Positions 8,041 to 13,348 of a stretch of DNA of 15,370 bases are shown piece by piece (the stretch's first letter is position 1; each line of letters begins with the position of its first letter). The notes under the pieces are model-generated. The model worked only from the letters and a program-made list of their open reading frames with translations. It had not been told where the DNA came from and did no database searches. This stretch comes from Blautia sp. (GTDB lineage: Bacteria; Bacillota; Clostridia; Lachnospirales; Lachnospiraceae). Location of the stretch: NCBI GenBank assembly GCA_017515945.1, contig JAFWDX010000292.1:1-15370 (forward strand), given 5' to 3'. The position numbers and the translations under genes are program-made.

Positions 8041-10745
8041 GACAGCAGGATTTAGGAATGGTCACCGCGTACGCCTACGCAGTTTCGCAGGGGTACACGG
8101 GGACGGAGGAAGAATTCGCGGAGCTGATGGCGTCCTATGCTACAGTCGCAGATGAAGCCGCAGAATCAGCCGCAGAAGCGGCGGCAAGCGCAGAAGCGGC
8201 AGGGACATCGGAAGCCCATGCGGCAAGCAGTGCGGCGAGTGCGGGACAGAGTGCTACCAGTGCGGGGAACAGTGCTGCAAGTGCATCAGGATCAGCGGTA
8301 CAGGCGCAGTCTAGTGCGACAGCGGCAGGGCAGTCTGCTACACAGGCGGCAGGGAGTGCTACAGCCGCAGGGAATAGCGCGACAGCGGCGGCAGGTAGTG
8401 CATCACAGGCGGCGGCATCAGAGACAGCCGCAGGTGCATCAGCTACAGCGGCGGCGGGTAGTGCAACAAGTGCATCAGGATCGGCTACAGCGGCAGCAGG
8501 ATCAGCCACGGAAGCGGACGCATCAGCAGACCGGGCACAGGAAATCCTTGATTCGATCCCGGAAGATTACTCTGAAATGTCCGAGGACGTTGCTGATTTA
8601 AAGAGCGCATTTCGCGATTTCGGGCATTATATTAACGGAAATGAGGACATCCTTGTCAATGTTGGATATACAGAAAATTCTTCGATCAATGAATCCGGCA
8701 CGATTGTTTCAAATTACAATGCCCACTATACAGACTTAATTCCTGTTGATACTGATGAATATGTTCTTTGGTACTTGAGTGATGGAACGAATAACATAAC
8801 AAGGATTCATGCTTATGATGCAAACGGAGATTGGATTGAGCAGATTCTGATGACTGAAAGCGGGACAAGCACACAGCCGATTGGCGCAAAGTTTACGCCG
8901 GGGGAAGGAACGAAATATATAAGAATTTCGCTCAACAAAGTTGTAACACCTATCATTCTCGCTAAAACGTACCTTGGGGAAAATCTGCATAATGCAATTC
9001 AGACTCTTGGAGAAATCGTAGACGTAAAACAGCAAGTCGATTTGTATACGGATGAAGTAATCGGTGCAAAAGAAATCATTAACAGCATTTCATGGGTTGA
9101 GGGATATTCAATACAGGCAAATGGCAATGTTCAGATAGATGCCCGCTTCCATTACACCAACCCAATCCCGGTGAAGGACGGGATATATAAATTTACTTAC
9201 AAGGGCGTTGGCGTCAATAATAACACCAGAATCCATGGATATGATGCAAACGGGGATTGGGTTGAACAAATCCTACTTTCACGCAGTGAAACATCAACAG
9301 ATCCGATTATCGTTGAAATTTCGTGCAGTGGTTATAGTTTTATCAAAATCAGCACGGCAAAGGTAACAGAAGCGTTGAGTCTGGTCACGCCTTTGTTGAT
9401 CAGTTCTTATACAGAAACCCAGAACAGCATCGGATTACACACAACCCCGGAAAGTCAGGGCGTTGTGAATGCTATCAAACGGGCAAGGCAAATGACAGAC
9501 CTTGAATGGATTCCGGGAGCGGACCTTCTCCGTGCCTTTATGGACACTGGGGACACTTATCTGACATCGCATTCAGAAACCTATCAGGGGAGGTTTGTTG
9601 CAGGACAAAAATACAAGGGGCTTCCTTATTCCGAAAGGAATATCCCGTACAGATGGATTGGCATCGAAGTTCCCTTTGAAGCATTTTGCAGTGCGATTCA
9701 AAAAGCGAACAGCGTTATTGCGAATGAAAGCACCTATACAAAATACGGAGCAGACTATTACGGCTGTGTTTGCACATCTTTGACTTGCTATGCGCTTGAT
9801 TTGCCGTATACCGTTTCAACGAAATATAACAAGATACCCGGGATGACATATATTGCGCCCGTCAATACGAATTTTGACGCATCCATTCTGAAGCTTGGGG
9901 ACATTCTCCAGATTTCCGGACATTGTGCATTGATTACGGACATTTATAAGGATGACTTTGGAAGAATCACATATATCGAAATTTCCGAACAGACGAGGCA
10001 GGGGAACAGCAACCGCAGTCACCTGACAGGGGAATATGGAAGTGTTTGCAGAAGGATAACCATGACGGTTCAGGAATTTATCACTTGGTTCTCTGGTTTT
10101 TATATTTACCGCTACACCAACATTGATAAAGTCGGCTATTTTCCATGCCCTTATGTCCCGATGCCGGATGAAGGAAATCGGATATGCATCCATGACTATC
10201 CTTTAATGCCGTACATGGGAAACAAAACAACGTATGGGACGGAGACAGCACCAACCGTCAAGATCATTTTTGACACGGATGCATATACAACCCTTGTTGT
10301 TTATAAAAACGGTGCTTTGTTTGGGGAATACAGCATTGAAGGTCAAACCTATTACAATGTTCAGTGCGATACGGATGAAGCAAAATATACAGCATGCCTT
10401 GCCGTTCTGGACGAAAATCAGAATATCAGTTACAGCACACAATCCATTGAATGGTATTGTCGACCACATGACACGCCAGTGTATTCTGTTAGCAATAATA
10501 CGGTTACGATTTCTGTGACGAACAGTGGAGAATTCAAGCCGTACTGTGTTATTTTTGACACAACATTTATCAACGGAGGCTACATCAAATTGTTTGACAC
10601 AGACTACACAAAAACCGTAAATTCCAATTCTGTAACGTATACGTTCTCTGTTCCGTTTGCATATTCAGAATCTAAAAGTTGCAAACTGTATTTGCGGTCG
10701 GACGAATGGGGTGTTGCGGAATACAACTTCACCATTAATCCGTAA
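8037..10745 (+). CDS. Tail fibre with heptad shaft, duplicated binding domain and NlpC/P60-like cysteine peptidase domain
   Basis: 902 residues, starting in an ATGA overlap with the BppU-like gene. Residues 9-34 (AYAYAVSQGYTGTEEEFAEL) are a conserved anchor seen in Bacillota baseplate and fibre proteins. Residues 64-168 are fifteen heptads of the type GSATxAx, a shaft of the phage-fibre-repeat kind. Residues about 209-308 and 352-452 are two copies of one beta-rich domain; NITRIHAYDANGDWIEQIL in the first matches NNTRIHGYDANGDWVEQIL in the second. Residues about 480-690 look papain-like: Cys579 in CTSLTCYAL aligns with the CSGFTxYAL nucleophile motif of NlpC/P60, His629 lies in GHCALITDIY, and a polar third residue may be Glu648 or Glu651. 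Residues 700-902 are beta-rich tandem domains, probably tip or binding. Base composition drops sharply to AT-rich after the shaft, suggesting the distal part came from another phage. Peptidase activity is inferred. Confidence 0.72.
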   Translation: MRQQDLGMVTAYAYAVSQGYTGTEEEFAELMASYATVADEAAESAAEAAASAEAAGTSEAHAASSAASAGQSATSAGNSAASASGSAVQAQSSATAAGQSATQAAGSATAAGNSATAAAGSASQAAASETAAGASATAAAGSATSASGSATAAAGSATEADASADRAQEILDSIPEDYSEMSEDVADLKSAFRDFGHYINGNEDILVNVGYTENSSINESGTIVSNYNAHYTDLIPVDTDEYVLWYLSDGTNNITRIHAYDANGDWIEQILMTESGTSTQPIGAKFTPGEGTKYIRISLNKVVTPIILAKTYLGENLHNAIQTLGEIVDVKQQVDLYTDEVIGAKEIINSISWVEGYSIQANGNVQIDARFHYTNPIPVKDGIYKFTYKGVGVNNNTRIHGYDANGDWVEQILLSRSETSTDPIIVEISCSGYSFIKISTAKVTEALSLVTPLLISSYTETQNSIGLHTTPESQGVVNAIKRARQMTDLEWIPGADLLRAFMDTGDTYLTSHSETYQGRFVAGQKYKGLPYSERNIPYRWIGIEVPFEAFCSAIQKANSVIANESTYTKYGADYYGCVCTSLTCYALDLPYTVSTKYNKIPGMTYIAPVNTNFDASILKLGDILQISGHCALITDIYKDDFGRITYIEISEQTRQGNSNRSHLTGEYGSVCRRITMTVQEFITWFSGFYIYRYTNIDKVGYFPCPYVPMPDEGNRICIHDYPLMPYMGNKTTYGTETAPTVKIIFDTDAYTTLVVYKNGALFGEYSIEGQTYYNVQCDTDEAKYTACLAVLDENQNISYSTQSIEWYCRPHDTPVYSVSNNTVTISVTNSGEFKPYCVIFDTTFINGGYIKLFDTDYTKTVNSNSVTYTFSVPFAYSESKSCKLYLRSDEWGVAEYNFTINP
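8226..8540 (+). repeat. Fifteen in-register heptad codon repeats (x-S-A-T-x-A-x)
   Basis: 315 bases encode fifteen seven-residue units such as GSATAAG, NSATAAA and GSATSAS, all but one with Ala at positions 3 and 6. The pattern matches the fibre-shaft repeat known from lambda-type side tail fibres. Near-identical stretches such as the two GGATCAGC- and GGATCGGC-containing units suggest expansion by slippage or recombination. Confidence 0.88.
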
Positions 10746-10747
10746 AA

Positions 10748-10756
10748 GGACACAAT
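10748..10756 (+). repeat. GGACACAAT motif, copy 1, next to a five-codon mini-ORF
   Basis: AAAGGACACAATCATG directly follows the fibre stop codon. The AAAGGA could act as a ribosome binding site for the ATG at 10758, which opens only MGRIP before TAG at 10773-10775. The same nine bases recur at 10861 and 11101, where the ATG position reads AAG. Confidence 0.6.
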
Positions 10757-10757
10757 C

Positions 10758-10860
10758 ATGGGACGCATCCCCTAGTCAAAGCCCTAGCGCGAGGCTATAA
10801 ATATCGTACGGCGGGATGCACGGCAGACTGTTGGGAGATGGCTTGGTCTGCTTAATTATA
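10758..10860 (+). ncRNA. Candidate structured RNA downstream of the tail fibre gene
   Basis: No convincing gene lies here, but the + strand folds well by eye. GCATCCC (10765-10771) pairs perfectly with GGGATGC (10813-10819). Inside it, AGCC (10780-10783) pairs with GGCT (10793-10796). A second hairpin follows: 10822-10830 with 10844-10852, nine pairs around GCAGAC/GTCTGC including three G-U, with a 13-base loop. There is no terminator-like T-run after it. I see no hammerhead, HDV or tRNA core. It could be a phage small RNA, a 3'-UTR element protecting the fibre message, or a decayed element. Confidence 0.4.
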
Positions 10861-10880
10861 GGACACAATAAGTCAGTAAC
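10861..10880 (+). repeat. GGACACAATAAGT motif, copy 2
   Basis: GGACACAATAAGTCAGTAAC matches copy 3 (11101-11120) at 18 of 20 bases. Copies 2 and 3 bracket the 50-residue gene, 240 bases apart. Function unknown; it may mark the ends of an inserted or exchanged cassette. Confidence 0.6.
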
Positions 10881-10882
10881 TA

Positions 10883-10919
10883 CTCGAGTTAATTCGAGTT
10901 AAACTCAAACTAATTGAGT
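10883..10919 (+). repeat. AT-rich cluster of GAGTT / AACTC inverted repeats before the 50-residue gene
   Basis: The stretch contains ACTCGAGTT, then CGAGTTAAACTC and ATTGAGT, several short arms that can pair in more than one way (for example GAGT-TAA-ACTC, and ACTC at 10883 with GAGT at 10916). It lies in the leader of the next small gene. It may be an operator or a leader fold; no family is recognised. Confidence 0.3.
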
Positions 10920-10943
10920 CGGTACTTTGAGAAAGGAGAAAAA

Positions 10944-11096
10944 ATGTATCTGATTACATATATAAAAGATTGCATTCATTTTGCAAAGCGTTATCCGCTG
11001 AACGGAGGAAAGCCTTTACTCTGGTTCCGTAATGTACTCTATGTTAATGCTCAGCCGAAGTATTTTCTCGGGAGAGTCATTACCTCAATTCTGTAA
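10944..11096 (+). CDS. Small protein of unknown function, 50 residues
   Basis: The ATG at 10944 is preceded by a good AGGAG at 10935-10939, five bases away. An upstream in-frame TTG at 10914 would add ten residues but has no ribosome binding site. The product starts MYLITYIKDCIHFAKRYPL and ends YFLGRVITSIL; it is basic and aromatic with no clear membrane segment or metal-binding motif. I do not recognise it. It lies alone in an AT-rich patch between two copies of the GGACACAATAAGT motif and between the fibre and lysis genes, where phages often carry accessory 'moron' genes. The good ribosome binding site and full-length frame favour a real gene; the shortness leaves doubt. Confidence 0.5.
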   Translation: MYLITYIKDCIHFAKRYPLNGGKPLLWFRNVLYVNAQPKYFLGRVITSIL

Positions 11097-11100
11097 AGGC

Positions 11101-11120
11101 GGACACAATAAGTGTGTAAC
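11101..11120 (+). repeat. GGACACAATAAGT motif, copy 3, with adjacent AGTGTGTAA direct repeat
   Basis: GGACACAATAAGTGTGTAAC is followed at 11131 by a second AGTGTGTAA (direct repeat, about 20 bases apart). A related AGTCAGTAA occurs in copy 2 and again at 11393-11401 at the end of the zinc-ribbon gene. Confidence 0.55.
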
Positions 11121-11150
11121 GATGCACAAGAGTGTGTAAGTTTCTGAGGG

Positions 11151-11170
11151 GCGGGGGTTAATACCCCCGC
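11151..11170 (+). promoter_or_regulatory. Perfect 7-bp GC hairpin just before the zinc-ribbon start codon
   Basis: GCGGGGG (11151-11157) and CCCCCGC (11164-11170) flank the loop TTAATA. No T-run follows, so it is a poor intrinsic terminator. Only six bases separate it from the ATG at 11177, which has no adjacent Shine-Dalgarno. The nearest candidate, GAGG at 11146-11149, lies just 5' of the hairpin; folding the hairpin would bring it to a normal distance. A structure-assisted start is possible. Confidence 0.55.
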
Positions 11171-11176
11171 ATTGTC

Positions 11177-11401
11177 ATGAACGAAAAAGCGTTAAAACCA
11201 ATCGAGGCAAGTGAACGCCACAAAGCGATGGGATACAAACATGATTGTCCATCGTGCGGCTGCTCTCTTGGATTTAAGGAAAAGTCTATGGGAATACTGC
11301 CGAGATGGATGAGGAAAACCGTGCTGTATGAAGTATGTCAGCCGTACTGCGGTTTTTGCGGTCAGCGCATAGACTGGAGCGAAATCACCATTAGTCAGTA
11401 A
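11177..11401 (+). CDS. Small zinc-ribbon protein
   Basis: 74 residues with four cysteines in two CxxC pairs: Cys24-Cys27 (CPSCGCSLGF) and Cys58-Cys61 (CGFCGQRIDW), the spacing of a zinc ribbon. Such short zinc-ribbon proteins are common and uncharacterised in Bacillota phages; nucleic-acid or protein binding is the usual guess. The start at 11177 follows a GC hairpin rather than a normal ribosome binding site. An internal ATG at 11228 would give a shorter protein that still holds all four cysteines but also lacks a ribosome binding site. It is the last gene of the AT-rich patch and is followed by a terminator. The call of a zinc ribbon is firm; its role is unknown. Confidence 0.7.
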   Translation: MNEKALKPIEASERHKAMGYKHDCPSCGCSLGFKEKSMGILPRWMRKTVLYEVCQPYCGFCGQRIDWSEITISQ

Positions 11402-11425
11402 ATCATTCAGTCAATTTAGTAAATC

Positions 11426-11454
11426 GGGACAGTCCTCCGGGGCTGTCCCTTTTG
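11426..11454 (+). terminator. Intrinsic terminator directly upstream of the lysis cassette
   Basis: GGGACAGTCC (11426-11435) pairs with GGGCTGTCCC (11440-11449) around a TCCG loop: ten pairs with one G-U, followed by TTTTG. The ribosome binding site of the next gene starts only a few bases later, so there is no room for a promoter between them. Confidence 0.85.
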
Positions 11455-11470
11455 TATGGAGGATATGCCG

Positions 11471-11767
11471 ATGCCGGAGTACATCACCCGGGAGGAGCAG
11501 GAGGCGATCATCAGCCGGATCGATGCCGAGGACAGTCGGCAGAACCATCGGCTGGACAAGCTGGAGGGCGCGATCGAGAACCTCTCCAAGCTGACGATCT
11601 CAGTCGAGAAGCTGGCCGTAAATATGGACCGCATGGTCCGGGAGCAGGAGAAGACAGCGAACCGGCTGACCGCGCTCGAGCAGGAACCGGCAGACAACTG
11701 GCGTAAGGCTGTCTGGGTGATCCTGACGGCCCTGATCGGTGCGGCTATCGGTTACTTTTTGCATTAA
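11471..11767 (+). CDS. XhlA-like holin-associated membrane protein
   Basis: 98 residues from the ATG at 11471, chosen because GGAGG at 11458-11462 is eight bases away; upstream ATGs at 11456 and 11465 are too close to or inside that site. Residues about 3-70 are a charged amphipathic coiled coil (IDAEDSRQNHRLDKLEGAIENLS). A single transmembrane helix lies at about 77-97 (KAVWVILTALIGAAIGYFLH). This is the layout of the XhlA/hemolysin family found beside holins in Bacillota phages, where it helps membrane disruption or holin control. It is followed by the holin with a short gap, so the two are probably co-transcribed. No periplasmic signal is visible. Confidence 0.75.
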   Translation: MPEYITREEQEAIISRIDAEDSRQNHRLDKLEGAIENLSKLTISVEKLAVNMDRMVREQEKTANRLTALEQEPADNWRKAVWVILTALIGAAIGYFLH

Positions 11768-11779
11768 GGAGGGGAGCTT

Positions 11780-11971
11780 ATGTCTAAGGAATTTTGGAAA
11801 GCCACAGCTATCCGTGCGATCCGCACGATGGCAGAGTCGGCCCTCGCCTATATCGGCACGGCCGCGATGCTCCACGAGGTCAACTGGATCGGCGTCTTGT
11901 CCTCCGCGGCCATGGGCGGCATGGTGAGCGTCCTGATGGCGATCTCGACGGGACTGCCGGAGGTTAAGTGA
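11780..11971 (+). CDS. Phage holin, r1t-type
   Basis: 63 residues, start ATG 11780 after AAGGAGGGGAG. The sequence MSKEFWKATAIRAIRTMAESALAYIGTAAM, then HEVNWIGVLSSAAMGGMVSVLMAISTGLPEV, is characteristic of r1t-type holins: a short basic N-terminus, two membrane segments at about 17-32 and 36-57, and the conserved N-W-x-x-x-L-S and TGLPE segments. It would form lesions in the cytoplasmic membrane that release the endolysin to the wall. Its TGA overlaps the endolysin ATG (TGATG), and the GGAGG serving the endolysin lies inside its last codons, so translation of the two is coupled. Confidence 0.88.
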   Translation: MSKEFWKATAIRAIRTMAESALAYIGTAAMLHEVNWIGVLSSAAMGGMVSVLMAISTGLPEVK

Positions 11972-13098
11972 TGGCGCCCGTGCTGGATCTCAGCCAGTGG
12001 AACACCATCACGGACTGGGATGCGGTCCGGGAATCCTGCGAGGCGGTGATCCTGAGGTGCGGGTATACGCTGAGCGCGTCGAAAGAGTTCCATATCTGCG
12101 CGGATCAGAGATATGTGGCACACCGGGCCGCGATCAGGCAGAGAGGCATCCCGCTCTCTCTGTACTACACGACCGGCGCCGTGACGCCGCAGGAGGCCCA
12201 GATCGAAGCCTCGTATGTGGCCGGCGAGTGTCGGGACCTGAGCGGCTACGTCCTGCCCGTATTCGTCGATTCCGAGCTGATTCTGGGCGGAAAAGGGCGG
12301 GCGGACAACCTGATCCGGGAGCAAAGGACGAAGTGCGTCCGGGCGTTCTGCGCCGCCCTGCAGGCGCAGGGAGTGCCGGCGGGGATCTACGCGTCCGACT
12401 CATGGATGACGGATCAGTTGGACATGGATAAGCTGCCGTTCTCCCTCTGGGTCGCCGCATGGGGTGCGAGCAGACCGAGGCATGAGGATTATGTGCTGTG
12501 GCAATATTCCAACTCCGGCACGATCCCGGGCATCAACGGGCGTGTTGATATGTCCACGCGTGACCGTCCATGGCTCTCTGCCCGGGACAGGATCATCGAT
12601 CTGGAGATATCTGAAGTCGGCTATCTGGAGAAGGCCAGCGACGCGGATCTGTACAGCAAGAAGGCCAACGCCGGAAGCGCCAACTATACCAAGTACACCG
12701 CTGAGATGCACCGGCTCCAGCCGCGGAACATGGATCATCCTGCTCCATGGTGTGCGTCGTTCCAGTGCTGGGCGTTCACGCAGATCCTCGGTCTGGATGG
12801 CGCCAAGAAGGCGCTGTGCGGGGACATCGACGACTATTGTCCGGCACTGGTGGCGCAGTTCCAGAAGGCCGGACGGTGGCACAGCACGCCGGAGGTCGGG
12901 GATCTGGTATTTTTCGGCCAGGGAGGCGGCGAGCACGTCGGTCTGGTCTACCAGATCTCCGCGGGGATGATCCGCACCATCGAGGGCAACACGAGCAGCT
13001 CCTCCGGAGTGGTGAGCAACGGCGGAGGAGTGTGGAGTAAGTCGTATACGATCGGATACAGCCGGATCGCAGGATATGGTCGGCCGAAATATGACTAA
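11971..13098 (+). CDS. Two-domain endolysin: GH25 muramidase plus CHAP amidase/endopeptidase
   Basis: 375 residues from the ATG at 11971, which has GGAGG eight bases upstream; a GTG one codon earlier is less likely. Residues 1 to about 200 are a GH25 lysozyme domain. Asp6 (VLDLSQWN), Asp100 and Glu102 (FVDSE) and Asp193 (GRVDMS) match the four conserved acidic residues, and LWVAAWG and LWQYSNSGTIPGINGRVD are typical of the barrel's last strands. Residues about 205-375 are a CHAP domain: Cys261 in PWCASFQCWAF, His322 in GEHVGLV, and Glu338/Asn340 in IEGNTS. The two halves would cut the glycan and the peptide side of the same wall. No signal peptide, so export depends on the holin. No separate wall-binding domain is visible. 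It ends the lysis cassette and is followed by a strong terminator. Confidence 0.92.
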   Translation: MAPVLDLSQWNTITDWDAVRESCEAVILRCGYTLSASKEFHICADQRYVAHRAAIRQRGIPLSLYYTTGAVTPQEAQIEASYVAGECRDLSGYVLPVFVDSELILGGKGRADNLIREQRTKCVRAFCAALQAQGVPAGIYASDSWMTDQLDMDKLPFSLWVAAWGASRPRHEDYVLWQYSNSGTIPGINGRVDMSTRDRPWLSARDRIIDLEISEVGYLEKASDADLYSKKANAGSANYTKYTAEMHRLQPRNMDHPAPWCASFQCWAFTQILGLDGAKKALCGDIDDYCPALVAQFQKAGRWHSTPEVGDLVFFGQGGGEHVGLVYQISAGMIRTIEGNTSSSSGVVSNGGGVWSKSYTIGYSRIAGYGRPKYD

Positions 13099-13100
13099 GA

Positions 13101-13136
13101 AAGAGGGGAGGATCTCGATGATCTTCCCCTCTTTTT
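13101..13136 (+). terminator. Strong intrinsic terminator at the end of the late operon
   Basis: 13 perfectly stacked pairs, including one G-U, between 13102-13114 and 13120-13132, with a five-base loop, followed by TTTT at 13133-13136. It lies three bases after the endolysin stop. On the minus strand the hairpin is followed by TTTCTTA, so weak bidirectional use for the integrase transcript is possible. Confidence 0.92.
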
Positions 13137-13164
13137 GTGTGCCAATCTGTATGCCAAAACGGAC

Positions 13165-13184
13165 GCCGAAAAGCTGTTTTCGGC
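13165..13184. repeat. Perfect inverted repeat, 8-bp arms, 4-bp spacer
   Basis: GCCGAAAA (13165-13172) and TTTTCGGC (13177-13184) are exact inverse complements. With the outer six bases taken as arms it leaves an eight-base centre, so it could be an integrase core-type site. It could also be a second, weaker terminator, as TGTTTT follows. Confidence 0.5.
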
Positions 13185-13204
13185 TGTTTTCCGTGTGCGG
13201 TCTG

Positions 13205-13230
13205 GTGCGGCTGTATGCGACTCTGTGCGG
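13205..13230. repeat. 26-bp imperfect direct repeat, copy 1
   Basis: Matches 13282-13307 at 24 of 26 positions, 77 bp apart. Each copy holds two GTGCGG elements 20 bp apart, about two helical turns; a further TGTGCGG lies at 13194-13200. Suggests bound protein sites in the attachment region. Confidence 0.75.
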
Positions 13231-13281
13231 TGGCGCAATGCTTTATAATTCGCGGGTTTGCGAGTGTTCTGATGGTGCTGT

Positions 13282-13307
13282 GTGCGGCTGTATGCGATCC
13301 TGTGCGG
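13282..13307. repeat. 26-bp imperfect direct repeat, copy 2
   Basis: Second copy of the 13205-13230 repeat, differing at two adjacent central positions. With only two copies and no repeat-spacer array, this is not a CRISPR. Confidence 0.75.
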
Positions 13308-13348
13308 AGGGCGAAAAATTTAGAAATTGTAAACCATAAACGGCGTTT

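Noticed and set aside
10765..10819. tRNA-like shape (7-bp closing stem around an inner hairpin)
   Set aside because: Only 55 bases, no T-loop or anticodon arm, and no CCA-like 3' end; retained only as a generic structured-RNA candidate.
10831..10860. Promoter TTGGGA / TAATTA before the 50-residue gene
   Set aside because: Both boxes are weak and lie within the second hairpin of the candidate RNA; not enough to call.
10746..10943. Hammerhead, HDV-like or other known self-cleaving ribozyme
   Set aside because: I looked for the CTGANGA/GAAA hammerhead core and an HDV-type nested fold on the + strand and did not find them.
8037..11401. Diversity-generating retroelement acting on the fibre gene
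   Set aside because: No reverse transcriptase gene and no template/variable repeat pair is visible near the fibre 3' end in this window.
13205..13307. CRISPR-like array
   Set aside because: Only two imperfect 26-bp copies, no further repeats with regular spacers and no cas genes.
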